Notes under the pieces: generated by a model | What the model was told of the DNA's origin: nothing | The model's database searches: none | Seen by the model: only the letters and a program-made list of their open reading frames with translations | Source: Pseudomonas sp. SCB32 | GTDB taxonomy: Bacteria; Pseudomonadota; Gammaproteobacteria; Pseudomonadales; Pseudomonadaceae | NCBI RefSeq assembly: GCF_009189165.1 | Contig: NZ_CP045118.1 | Location: 2,728,001 to 2,792,000 of the forward strand | Direction: 5' to 3' | Length of the DNA: 64,000 nucleotides | Shown: positions 47,075 through 55,158 of the stretch, one piece after another | Layout: each line of letters begins with the position of its first letter | Numbering within the stretch: position 1 is the stretch's first letter | Program-made: the position numbers and the translations under genes

Positions 47075-48433
47075 TCAGACGCTCAGCAGCAGGAATTCAC
47101 GTTCCCAGGAGCTGATCACACGCTTGAAGTTCTCGTGCTCGGCGCGCTTCACCGCGACGTAGCCCTGGACGAACTTGCGGCCCAGGTACTCTTCCAGCAC
47201 CTTGCACTCTTCCATGTGCGCCAGCGCGTCTTCGATGGTGATCGGCAGGCGCAGGTTGCGGCGCTCGTAGGCGCGGCCTTCGACCGGGGCGCTGGGGTTG
47301 ATCTGCTCGACCATGCCCAGGTAGCCGCAGAGCAGGCTGGCGGCCAGTGCCAGGTAGGGGTTGGCATCAGCGCCCGGAAGGCGGTTTTCCACGCGCATGG
47401 CTTCAGGCGAGGCGGCGGGCACGCGCAGGCCGACGGTGCGGTTCTCCACGCCCCACTCGACGTTCACCGGCGCGGAGGTGTCCGGCAGGAAGCGGCGGAA
47501 GGAGTTCACGTTCGGCGCGAACATCGGCAGCACCTTCGGGATGTACTTCTGCAGGCCGCCGATGTAGTGCAGGAACAGCTCGCTCATCGAACCATCGACA
47601 TTGGCGAAGATGTTCTTGCCCGTCGCCACGTCCAGCACGCTCTGGTGAATGTGCATGGCGCTGCCCGGCTCATCGGTGATCGGCTTGGCCATGAAGGTCG
47701 CCGCCACGTCGTGCTTCAGCGCGGCTTCACGCATGCTGCGCTTGAACACGGTGATCTGGTCCGCGAGGCTCAGGGCGTCGCCGTGACGGAAGTTGATTTC
47801 CATCTGCGCCGGGCCGTCTTCGTGGATCAGGGTGTCCAGGTCCAGGCCCTGGGCTTCGCACCAGTCGTACACGTCTTCGAATAGCGGGTCGAACTCGTTG
47901 GCCGCGTCGATGGAGAAGCTCTGGCGACCGCTTTCCGGGCGGCCCGAACGGCCCACCGGAGCTTCCAGCGGGAAGTCCGGGTCGCTGCTGCGCTTGGTCA
48001 GGTAGAACTCCATTTCCGGCGCCACGATCGGGCTCCAGCCCTTGTCTGCGTACAGCTTGAGCACACGCTTGAGCACGTTGCGCGGCGACAGTTCGACGGG
48101 GTTGCCGTACTTGTCGTAGGTGTCATGGAACACCATCGCGGTCGGCTCGATAGCCCAGGGCACCACGAATACCGCGTCCGGATCGGGACGGCAGACCATA
48201 TCGATGTCCGCTTCGTCGAGCAGGTCGTAGTAGATATCGTCGTCGACATAGTCCCCGGTGACGGTCTGCAACAGCACACTCTCGGGGAGACGCATGCCTC
48301 CCTCGCCGAGGAACTTGTTGGTCGGGGAAATCTTGCCGCGGGCGATACCGGTCATGTCACTGACGACGCACTCGACTTCGGTGATCTGGTGTTGCTTCAG
48401 CCAGGAACTCAGCTGATCGGCGGGGGTGCTCAT
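47075..48433 (-). CDS. glutamine-synthetase-family gamma-glutamylpolyamine synthetase (PauA/PuuA-like)
   Basis: 452 residues from the ATG at 48433 (AGAGG upstream). GS-like catalytic fold: VSDMTGIARGKISP near the N-terminus, APEMEFYL, HEDGPAQMEINF, GSAMHIHQSV, VNSFRRFLPDTSAPVNVEWGVENRTVGLRVP and ENRLPGADANPYLALAA. It joins glutamate to a polyamine amine at the expense of ATP, the first step of the gamma-glutamylation route. It heads the operon synthetase, binding protein, oxidase. The P. aeruginosa genome has several such paralogues with different polyamine preference. Confidence 0.9.
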   Translation of the reverse strand: MSTPADQLSSWLKQHQITEVECVVSDMTGIARGKISPTNKFLGEGGMRLPESVLLQTVTGDYVDDDIYYDLLDEADIDMVCRPDPDAVFVVPWAIEPTAMVFHDTYDKYGNPVELSPRNVLKRVLKLYADKGWSPIVAPEMEFYLTKRSSDPDFPLEAPVGRSGRPESGRQSFSIDAANEFDPLFEDVYDWCEAQGLDLDTLIHEDGPAQMEINFRHGDALSLADQITVFKRSMREAALKHDVAATFMAKPITDEPGSAMHIHQSVLDVATGKNIFANVDGSMSELFLHYIGGLQKYIPKVLPMFAPNVNSFRRFLPDTSAPVNVEWGVENRTVGLRVPAASPEAMRVENRLPGADANPYLALAASLLCGYLGMVEQINPSAPVEGRAYERRNLRLPITIEDALAHMEECKVLEEYLGRKFVQGYVAVKRAEHENFKRVISSWEREFLLLSV

Positions 48434-48761
48434 GCAAGCCTCTAATGAGTAGATGAAACGCACAGGAAGGAAGTCGACCCGGTAGTGGATCGACGCCCGG
48501 CTAGTGTTGGGGAGAGCGGGGGGGCGGTTCTATCCACTTTCTGCAGATTCCAGTCGCACCGGGTCATTTAGCTGGCGGGGAGCGCCCGGAGCGGGCCGGG
48601 CCCGCGGATAGTCTGATCGGGGGATGGAGGGCGAGCTGGCCGCCCCTTATGTTGACTGCCGCACGCGTAGCGCCTCCCTGATCGAGCCGCTGGTCTTCCT
48701 GGCTTTCTGCACGCCTGGTCTGCCGTGCCGACACCACCACGGACTTCATATGGAGAGCGGG
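48434..48761. promoter_or_regulatory. divergent promoter region, synthetase / SDR
   Basis: 328 bp between the divergent pauA-like and SDR genes. It must hold both promoters; I see no dyad or hairpin strong enough to name. The stretch 48624-48750 could extend the SDR frame, but its composition is not protein-like. Confidence 0.4.
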
Positions 48762-49517
48762 ATGACAGACTTCGCAGGCAAGGTCGTAATCGTGACGGGC
48801 GCATCCACCGGTCTCGGCCGGCAGACCGCGCTGCGGTTCGCCGAGGCGGGCGCGCACCTGGTGCTGGCCGACATCGAAACGGTCAGCGGTGAGGAAACCG
48901 CTCATGCTGTTTCTGCGGCGGGCGGGGAGGTGGTGTTCGTGCGCACGGACGTTTCCCGCAATGCCGACGTCGAACACATGGTCAGCGAGGCGGTGCGCAA
49001 GTTCGGCCGGCTCGACTGCGCCTTCAACAATGCCGGCATCGCCCAGCGTGGCCGGCCGGTGGCCGAGTTGCCGGAAGAGGAGTGGGACCGCGCCATCGGG
49101 GTCAACCTCAAGGGCGTGTGGCTCTGCCTCAAACACGAATGCGCGCAGATGCTCAAGCAGGGCGGCGGCGCCATCGTCAACACGTCGTCGATCATGGGCG
49201 TGGTCAGCGGCCCCGGCCTGTCCGCGTATTCCGCGTCGAAGTCGGGCGTGCTTGGCCTCACCCGCTCCGTCGCGCTGGATTACGCGACCGCCGGTATCCG
49301 GGTCAATGCGGTCTGCCCCGGCGGCATCGCCAACACCGCCATCACCAATCGCGCGGACGTCCAGGACGCCATGGAAAGCCTCAAGATGGCCACGCCCATG
49401 GGCCGCCTGGGCGAGCCGGACGACATTGCCAGCGCGGTGATGTGGCTGTGCTCGCCGGCATCGCGCTTCGTCACCGGTCAGGCGTTGACCGTCGACGGCG
49501 GGTTCACCGCCTGGTGA
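48762..49517 (+). CDS. SDR family oxidoreductase
   Basis: 251 residues from the ATG at 48762 (GGAGAGCGGG upstream); an ATG four codons earlier is possible. TGASTGLGRQ (about residues 13-22), NNAGIAQ, catalytic Ser in NTSSIMG, YSASKSGVLGL (Tyr-x3-Lys), VCPGGIANT and a C-terminal TVDGGFTAW mark a complete classical SDR. NAD(H)-type with Asp after strand beta2 (VLADIE). Substrate not identifiable. It stands alone downstream of the polyamine operon promoter. Confidence 0.88.
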   Translation: MTDFAGKVVIVTGASTGLGRQTALRFAEAGAHLVLADIETVSGEETAHAVSAAGGEVVFVRTDVSRNADVEHMVSEAVRKFGRLDCAFNNAGIAQRGRPVAELPEEEWDRAIGVNLKGVWLCLKHECAQMLKQGGGAIVNTSSIMGVVSGPGLSAYSASKSGVLGLTRSVALDYATAGIRVNAVCPGGIANTAITNRADVQDAMESLKMATPMGRLGEPDDIASAVMWLCSPASRFVTGQALTVDGGFTAW

Positions 49518-49629
49518 TGGGTGTTTAGCGTGGTGCGCAGGTCATCCATTTTCTTGACCTGCCTTTGACTCGTCTTTGACATCGCGGCCCCGATCATGGC
49601 GGCACATTGTCAACCGACGAGTCATTCCC

Positions 49630-50136
49630 GTGCCCATCAATTCCCTCTCCGCCGCCATGCTTCTGCTGGCTTTTGCCGCTCCGATGAAAGCCCACTCGGA
49701 AGACCTGCCGATCCGTGGCTGGATCGAGGAAGCGAAGATCTACCCCGAGGGTGTTCCAGTCAAAGCCAAGCTGGATACCGGCGCGCTGACCTCGTCGATG
49801 GACGCGAAGGACCTCGCGTACTTCGACAAGGACGGCAAGAAGTGGGTGCGCTTCAAGGTCGTGGTCAAGAACAGCGATACCGGCGACGAGACGGTCCAGG
49901 AGTTCGCCCGCCCCGTGCTGAGAAAGGTCAAGGTCAGCGGTGCCGGCGGCGCGGATCATCGTCCGGTGGTATCGCTGCAGATCTGCCTGGGCAACCAGCT
50001 GCTCGACGAAGAGTTCTCGCTGCGGGATCGCAAGGACATGCTCTACCCGGTGCTGATCGGTCGAAAGACCCTGGAGCACATAGGCCCCGTCGATGTGCGG
50101 CGTACCTTCACCCAGAAGCCCAGCTGCGAGGGCTGA
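49630..50136 (+). CDS. exported RimB/Zn-protease-like (retropepsin-fold) protein
   Basis: 168 residues from the GTG at 49630; a TTG 18 codons earlier would prefix a basic stretch. Residues 1-23 look like a signal peptide (SAAMLLLAFAAPMKAHSE). The core has RGWIEEAKIYPEGVPVKAKLDTGALTSSMDA, with the aspartic-protease-like DTGA triad, and LIGRKTLEHIGPVDVRRTFTQ, typical of the family annotated as ATP-dependent zinc proteases (PF05618) near rimK genes. Exported members are common in Pseudomonas; activity unproven. Confidence 0.75.
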   Translation: MPINSLSAAMLLLAFAAPMKAHSEDLPIRGWIEEAKIYPEGVPVKAKLDTGALTSSMDAKDLAYFDKDGKKWVRFKVVVKNSDTGDETVQEFARPVLRKVKVSGAGGADHRPVVSLQICLGNQLLDEEFSLRDRKDMLYPVLIGRKTLEHIGPVDVRRTFTQKPSCEG

Positions 50137-50201
50137 GTGGCACAGAGCCGCCCGTTGCTGCGGCGGTCCATCGCCATTCGTGGCATAGCTCCGGCGGCCT
50201 C

Positions 50202-50226
50202 GCAGGAGCAGGCTCTGGCCGCGATG
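50202..50226 (+). repeat. possible REP-like element
   Basis: GCAGGAGCAGGCTCTGGCCG followed by CGATG resembles the TAGGAGCGGA...CCGCGAT elements at 2265 and 2895 but is more degenerate. Confidence 0.35.
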
Positions 50227-50370
50227 ACCCCGAACGGGACCTTGATCGCTGCACGGATGAATCCGCGCCTGCAGTAATGGCACCTTCGGGTCTTTGTGCC
50301 GGGCGCAGCCTCAACGGCGCTATGATGCGCGGCACGAGGAACAGGGAGTGATCTCCAGGGAGGAGCGGCA

Positions 50371-50802
50371 ATGGTTCATGGATACAACCTGGCGCTGATC
50401 ATGGCCGCAGCGCTGGATGCACTGGCCGCTGCGCTGCACATCGGCGTCGTGATCGTCGGGCCGCGCTGGTATCGACTCTTTGGAGCGGGCGAGCGCATGG
50501 CTCGCGCCGCCGAAGCCGGCAGGCTGTACCCGGCGGTGATCACCCTCGGCATCGCCCTGGTCCTGTTCGCCTGGGCAGGCTACGCACTCTCCGGCGCTGC
50601 GGTAATCGGCCCTTTGCCATTGCTGCGCCCGGCTCTAGTCGCGATCACACTGGTGTACCTGTTCCGGGGCATCGCCGGCCCCTACCTGCTGCACGGTACT
50701 GGCCGGAGCCGGCAATTCATCATCCTCAGCTCGGCTATTTGCCTGGGCGTTGCGCTCACCCATCTGCTGGGGCTGCTCCAGGTATGGAGCCGGCTGGGCT
50801 AG
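50371..50802 (+). CDS. small inner-membrane protein, four helices
   Basis: 143 residues with four predicted membrane helices (about 5-28, 52-76, 82-104, 113-136). Pattern DALAAALHIGVVIVGPRWYRLFGAGERMARA then a Tyr-Pro in helix 2 recalls a family of small proteobacterial membrane proteins without known function. GGAG precedes the ATG. No partner gene is evident. Confidence 0.65.
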   Translation: MVHGYNLALIMAAALDALAAALHIGVVIVGPRWYRLFGAGERMARAAEAGRLYPAVITLGIALVLFAWAGYALSGAAVIGPLPLLRPALVAITLVYLFRGIAGPYLLHGTGRSRQFIILSSAICLGVALTHLLGLLQVWSRLG

Positions 50803-50997
50803 GTGCTGGGTCGGTAGCTGCGGCCTGTCGGGCATTTCGCCTCGGATAGCTCCAACGCTGCGGGTGCACGGTGTTATCATGTAACGCTAACGGAGAATGT
50901 TTGAACAGGCGGGCCGATATGCAGGCCTGTGCCGATTCCGTGTCGAACAGAATCGGCGGCAATCTTGAGCAAGTGCGGACTTAGCGTGGTGATTTGA

Positions 50998-51228
50998 GTG
51001 AAGCGCAATGATGTAAAAGCCCGGAATGCCGCGGGCATATCCTTTGATACCCACGTGATCGCCAACCCGACCAATACCCGAGAGTGGATCGTGTTCTTCA
51101 AGAAGGACGCGGGGCGCAGCTTTTTCCTCGTGGACGAGAGCGAGCAGGTCGAGTCGTTCGCGCAGCTGGATAGCCTGATCGGCGAGTTGCGCGAGCTGGG
51201 CATCAAGAACGTGGAAATCCATCTCTGA
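50998..51228 (+). CDS. small hypothetical protein
   Basis: 76 residues from a GTG at 50998. The chain has a beta-hairpin pattern REWIVFFKKDAGRSFFLVDE followed by an amphipathic helix VESFAQLDSLIGELRELGIKNVEIHL. This resembles small cytoplasmic proteins of unknown role in Pseudomonas. It is followed by a 20-codon frame and the YkgJ-type gene in the same direction, possibly one transcript. Confidence 0.55.
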   Translation: MKRNDVKARNAAGISFDTHVIANPTNTREWIVFFKKDAGRSFFLVDESEQVESFAQLDSLIGELRELGIKNVEIHL

Positions 51229-51255
51229 TCCGCAGAGTCATCCAGAGGCACCGCC

Positions 51256-51318
51256 ATGTCCAATCAGCATCGATTTCCGCAAATGATCAACAGCGGCATG
51301 GGATGGGCACTCCAGTGA
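51256..51318 (+). CDS. possible 20-residue upstream ORF of YkgJ-like gene
   Basis: ATG at 51256 has AGAGG 9 nt upstream and encodes MSNQHRFPQMINSGMGWALQ before TGA at 51316-51318. The stop overlaps a GTG (51315) that could be the real YkgJ-like start. A coupling leader or a chance frame; weak support. Confidence 0.25.
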   Translation: MSNQHRFPQMINSGMGWALQ

Positions 51319-51671
51319 GTTGTTCGACCGGCCGGAAGATCGACCATCTGCGCCGGCAGATCCCGAATTTCGCCTGCGTGCCGGGTTGCCACGACTGCTG
51401 CGGGCCGGTGACCGCGTCCTCTGAGGAAATGTCGCGCCTGCCGGTGAAGAGCGATGCCGAGCATGAGGCCGCGCTCGCGCACTGGAACTGCGTGCACCTG
51501 GGGCCCCAGGGCTGCGAGGTGTACGACGAGCGTCCGCTGATCTGCCGGTTGTTCGGCACCACCCCGAGCCTGCCATGCCCGCGCGGCCGTGGGCCGGAAA
51601 TCGCAATCGATGAGCAGGTCGAGCGCCAGGTGCATGAGTTGATCGCGACGACCCGGCAGGTGCTGGTCTAG
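51303..51671 (+). CDS. YkgJ family cysteine-cluster protein
   Basis: 122 residues from the ATG at 51303; a GTG at 51315 would give MSCSTGRKIDHLRRQIP, which fits the family start better. Metal-binding cysteines are CVPGCHDCCGP, NCVHLGPQGCEVYDERPLICRLFGT and a later CPRG. The family (PF03692) is thought to bind zinc or an Fe-S cluster; function unknown. Confidence 0.82.
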   Translation: MGTPVSCSTGRKIDHLRRQIPNFACVPGCHDCCGPVTASSEEMSRLPVKSDAEHEAALAHWNCVHLGPQGCEVYDERPLICRLFGTTPSLPCPRGRGPEIAIDEQVERQVHELIATTRQVLV

Positions 51672-51706
51672 CGGGTAGGGCGCTACGACAGCGGCGCCCC
51701 CTGGCG

Positions 51707-52408
51707 CTAGCGGGTCATGTAGCCGAGCTGCCAGGAGCGCGGGACGAAGTAGACGATCACCGCCAGCGCGCAGGCCAGCGCTCCGCTCATGGCCATCGCC
51801 GCCATCCCCAGGTGATGTTCCAGGAACGCGCCCAGCGCACCGCCCAGCAGCATGCCGCTCCAGGGCACGAGCTGCACCCGCCAGCCATCATGGCGTTCCC
51901 CCAGTAGCCAGCGCCCGAGGCCACGGCCGAAACGGGACAGGGCACCGGTTACGTAGGTGAGGCCGATGGGCATGCCATTCACCTGCTCCACAACCGCGTT
52001 CAGCATCCCCATCGCGACGATTGCCGCAACGAAGGCGGGGAGGGTCTGCGCCTCGGGCCAGAGTGCGGCGAGCCCGAGCAGTGCTGCGACGACCATCAGC
52101 AGCGGCGTGGCCCGCCGCTTGAACCAGCGGGCCAGGACAACGCCCAGGGCGTTGCCGGCAACGAAGCACAGCACTGCCAGCGACAGTCGCCACAGGCTCG
52201 TCAGGTCGTGGTCATTCACGGCGACGGCAAGCCGGGTGGTGTTGCCGCTCATGAAGGACACGAAGTCGCCAGTGGCCAGAAAGCCGATCGCATCGGTCAT
52301 CCCCGCCAGCACGGACAACCCCGCGACGAGCCCCAGCCCGACACGCCCACGCAGGAGGTGGAGCCGCGATCGTTTGGCGCTGCGGGGCGTCGGAGCATGA
52401 GGAAGCAT
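51707..52408 (-). CDS. YoaK/DUF1275 family membrane protein
   Basis: 233 residues with six predicted helices. GLSVLAGMTDAIGFLATGDFVSFMSGNTTRLAVA is the family hallmark (D-x2-G/S ... FVSFMSGNTT). It is an inner-membrane protein of unknown transport role. The start follows a short basic head; no operon partner. Confidence 0.85.
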   Translation of the reverse strand: MLPHAPTPRSAKRSRLHLLRGRVGLGLVAGLSVLAGMTDAIGFLATGDFVSFMSGNTTRLAVAVNDHDLTSLWRLSLAVLCFVAGNALGVVLARWFKRRATPLLMVVAALLGLAALWPEAQTLPAFVAAIVAMGMLNAVVEQVNGMPIGLTYVTGALSRFGRGLGRWLLGERHDGWRVQLVPWSGMLLGGALGAFLEHHLGMAAMAMSGALACALAVIVYFVPRSWQLGYMTR

Positions 52409-52453
52409 GGAGATACCGCCTGGTTGGATGAGGCTATGACTAGGGGGAGGGGA

Positions 52454-52678
52454 TCAGCCTTGCGCGGTGGGCACTTCGTCTTCGCTGATGCAGTGCTCGA
52501 TTTCGGTCACCTTGCGCAACGCCAGGTCGGCGTTGGGATAGGCGCCAAACATGCGCCCCTGGTAGAAGACCACCCAGACGAAGCCTGACGGCTCCATATC
52601 CGGGAGCCCTTTGAGCCGCGACTGGAATCGGTCGGGCAAATCGTCGATGTGCATCTGTGCCATACCGCGCAGGATCAT
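52454..52678 (-). CDS. small hypothetical protein
   Basis: 74 residues; ATG at 52678, with a second ATG at 52663. FVWVVFYQGRMFGAYPNADLALRKVTEIEHCISEDEVP gives a compact beta-alpha shape. GGAGGTGACC just upstream is a good ribosome site. It follows the truncated channel gene at 52775 in the same direction. Function unknown. Confidence 0.55.
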   Translation of the reverse strand: MILRGMAQMHIDDLPDRFQSRLKGLPDMEPSGFVWVVFYQGRMFGAYPNADLALRKVTEIEHCISEDEVPTAQG

Positions 52679-52774
52679 GGCGGGTCACCTCCATTTCGCT
52701 CGGCGGTATTTTCGATCCGCGCTGACGGTTGGGCAATACGACGGAAGTTTGTCCCGGACCATGATGGCGGGCGG

Positions 52775-53125
52775 TCACTGGGACGCCGGTGACGGATAGA
52801 GGCCGGCCAGACGCGCGATGAGGACGCCCACGTAGAAGACGCCGGTGAACTCTTCGATCATCACCAGCGAGCGGGCGTGATTGGTCAGCGGCACGATGTC
52901 GCCATACCCGGTGGTGGTGAGGGTGGTGAAGCTGAAGTAGATCAGCTTGAAGAAGGTCCCGGTCTGGGTGAAGTCCAGACGGGTGGGGCCGAACGAGCCG
53001 GGAAAAGTCATCTCGACCTGGGCATGGATGAAGGACCAGGCGAAGGCCAGCATGATGTAGCCGGCCAGCGCGCCGTGCAGCTTGTCCGCGGTGATCTGCC
53101 CGCGCCTGAGTACATAGCGAAGCAC
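52775..53125 (-). pseudogene. N-terminally truncated two-helix ion channel
   Basis: About 115 codons of channel-like sequence remain: VLRYVLRRGQITADKLHGALAGYIMLAFAWSFIHAQVE, then the potassium-type filter TLTTTGYGDIVP and a final helix EFTGVFYVGVLIARLAGLYP. The frame continues to 53269, but beyond about 53125 it is the antisense of an outer-membrane protein fragment. Intact homologues have two to four more N-terminal helices. A shortened channel could still be expressed from the ATG at 53269, so loss of function is probable, not certain. Confidence 0.6.
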
Positions 53126-53520
53126 GCCGCCGCTCGGCCAATACGATTCGAGCAGGCTGATCAATCTCGGCAACAATCGCTGGTTGTTCAAGCCGGAACT
53201 GGGCATCTCCAAGCGCCTGGGCGCCGTGACCCTGGAGTTGTCCGGGGCGGGCACCTTCTTCACGGACAATGACGACTTCTACGGCCACCGGGAGCTTTCC
53301 CAGAATCCGATCTACCAGGTGCAGGGACATCTGATCCATGCCTTTGCCAATAACGTCTGGGCGGCGTTGGATGCGACGTACTTCGCGGGTGGGAGCACGT
53401 CAATCGATGGCGTAGGCAACCACGACTTCCAGGAAAACACCCGCTACGGCGCCACCCTCGCATTGCCGTTAAGCCGACAACATTCGCTGAAGCTGTATGC
53501 GAGCAATGGTGCGCATAAGC
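53118..53520 (+). pseudogene. fragment of MetA-pathway-like outer-membrane protein
   Basis: The plus frame reads PPLGQYDSSRLINLGNNRWL, FKPELGISKRLGAVTLELSG, FFTDNDDFYGHRELSQNPIY, QGHLIHAFANNVWAALDATY, FAGGSTSIDGVGNHDFQENT and ends near LKLYASNGAH. This matches the C-terminal two thirds of the beta-barrel family linked to phenol degradation (MetA-pathway, PF13557). The N-terminus is missing (stop TAG at 53115) and the last strands are replaced by unrelated sequence after about 53520. It cannot encode a working barrel. Confidence 0.65.
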
Positions 53521-53603
53521 TACGAGCAAGCGTCCCGGTAGGGGCGCCTTCTGCCACTATTTCTCGCAGCCGCCCCCGAGCGGACCACTGCCGGGTGCCT
53601 GAA

Positions 53604-54083
53604 TCAACCTGGCACGCCGAACCAGCTCTTGACCACGCGCATGGTCGGTGGAATGGGCGTGGTGACGGTATCGAGGACGCGGCGGTAGCCGGTCGACAGG
53701 ATGAGCCAGGCGCCGTCGCGCTTGACGTATTCGTCCTGGTAAAGCGCCGTGCCCTGGACCATCCAGTCGTCATCGAGGTTGATCACCTGATCTTCCAGGT
53801 ACCACACGCCACGGGCGCGATCGGGGGCGATCAGCTCGATCTCGGGATGGTGTCCCTGGTGCTTGGACAGCAAGGTCGGACGGTCCATCAGCTGCCTCAG
53901 CCCGGCGATGAAGGCGTCGCGGCCGACGAAGGCGTATGTGCCACTGTCCAGCTGGGTCGTGACGTCCTCGGCGAGGCAGGCGGCGAACAGTGCCCAATCA
54001 TGGGTATCGATGGCGCGGAAGTAGCGGTACTTGAGTTGGCGGATCTGTTCGATCTCCAGAAGGGCTTCGAGGGGCTCGATCAT
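53604..54083 (-). CDS. NTF2-like (SnoaL/ring-hydroxylating beta-type) protein
   Basis: 159 residues from the ATG at 54083. The cone-shaped NTF2 fold is indicated by LLEIEQIRQLKYRYFRAIDTHDWALFAACLAEDVTTQLDSGTYAFVGRDAFIAGL and a C-terminal WLILSTGYRRVLDTV. Members act as isomerases, dehydratases or ligand binders in terpenoid and steroid breakdown. It is divergent from two SDR genes across a promoter region with two dyads, so a shared catabolic job is likely. Confidence 0.8.
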   Translation of the reverse strand: MIEPLEALLEIEQIRQLKYRYFRAIDTHDWALFAACLAEDVTTQLDSGTYAFVGRDAFIAGLRQLMDRPTLLSKHQGHHPEIELIAPDRARGVWYLEDQVINLDDDWMVQGTALYQDEYVKRDGAWLILSTGYRRVLDTVTTPIPPTMRVVKSWFGVPG

Positions 54084-54388
54084 CTGCCTGGCTCCGGCGG
54101 CTATGGGGGGAGCAAAGAGCGTGTCAGTGTGCCATCGACAGCTCATCGTCCAAGGGGACTAGCCCTAGTCCGATCGGCCGATTCCCACCCTTGCGAACGA
54201 TGCAAGTCTGCTCCCTGCCTGCCTCACCGCAGGTCGAGCTGCAAGGCTCGTGGCATGCCCGAGGACATCCCCCAACCGACGCACCGAGCAATCCACGTCA
54301 GGCAACGTCACCGCCGCCCCTTCGGTGACCTTCGGCTAACGCGGGCAACGCCGCCTCCACACAACAATAAGGAAAGGAGAAATCACCC
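54084..54388. promoter_or_regulatory. divergent promoter region with two dyads
   Basis: GGACTA (54156-54161) and TAGTCC (54166-54171) form a dyad around GCCC, immediately followed by the palindrome ATCGGCCGAT (54173-54182). Paired dyads centred between NTF2-like and SDR genes suit an activator site. The regulator is not encoded next door. Confidence 0.45.
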
Positions 54389-55144
54389 ATGAACATGCTG
54401 CAAGGCAAGGTGGCGCTGGTCACCGGTGGCGGTCAGGGCGTGGGCCAGGGCATTGCCTTCGCCCTCGCCGCCGAGGGCGCCAGGGTCGCCGTCGCGGGCC
54501 GCACCCGCGCCACACTGGAACAGACCGTGGAAGAAATCCGCAAGCGGGGCGGCGAAGCGCTGGCGGTAGAGTGTGACGTGATGAGCGCAGCCGATCTCGA
54601 TCGCAGCGTGGCCCAGGTGGTGGAAGCCTTCGGCGGCCTCGATATCCTGGTCAACAACGCGCAGATCGTGCCGCTGGGGCGCATCCTCGACGTCAGCGAC
54701 GAGGAGTTCATGAAGGGCATCGATTCGGGCCCTATTGCCACCCTGCGCCTGATGCGCGCCTGCTACCCGCACCTCAAAGGCAATGGATCGATCGTCAACC
54801 TGGCTTCTTCCGCCTCCGTACGCTGGGATGCCTCTGGCTACGGCCACTACGCCGCCACCAAGGAAGCCATCCGCTCCCTGAGCCGCGCGGCCGCCTGCGA
54901 ATGGGGCGTGGACGGCATCCGCGTCAACGTCATCGCCCCTCATGCCCTGTCACCGGGACTGCGCGGCTGGGTGGATGCCCATCCGGCGGAGGCCGAGGCG
55001 TTCTTCCAGAGCATTCCGCTGCGGCGGGTCGGCGACTGCGAAGCGGATATCGGCCGCACCGTGGCCTTCCTGGTCAGCGACAACGCCCGCTACCTGACCG
55101 GCGCCACCATCCCGCTGGATGGCGGCCAAGCCTACTGGGGTTGA
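54389..55144 (+). CDS. SDR family oxidoreductase
   Basis: 251 residues. VTGGGQGVGQGIAFALAAEG (residues 10-29), NNAQIVPLG, Ser in NLASSASV, YAATKEAIRSL (Tyr-x3-Lys), VIAPHALSPGLRG and TGATIPLDGGQAYWG define a classical SDR. Arg after strand beta2 (VAVAGRTRAT) suggests NADPH preference. AGGAGA lies before the ATG. The second SDR follows 14 bp downstream, so they form an operon. Confidence 0.9.
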   Translation: MNMLQGKVALVTGGGQGVGQGIAFALAAEGARVAVAGRTRATLEQTVEEIRKRGGEALAVECDVMSAADLDRSVAQVVEAFGGLDILVNNAQIVPLGRILDVSDEEFMKGIDSGPIATLRLMRACYPHLKGNGSIVNLASSASVRWDASGYGHYAATKEAIRSLSRAAACEWGVDGIRVNVIAPHALSPGLRGWVDAHPAEAEAFFQSIPLRRVGDCEADIGRTVAFLVSDNARYLTGATIPLDGGQAYWG

Positions 55145-55158
55145 ACAAGGAGTCTTTC

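Noticed and set aside
49538..49561. CAGGTCA/TGACCTG hairpin after the SDR at 48762
   Set aside because: Short stem with a 10-nt loop and no T-tract; could be a chance dyad, so not called as a terminator or operator.
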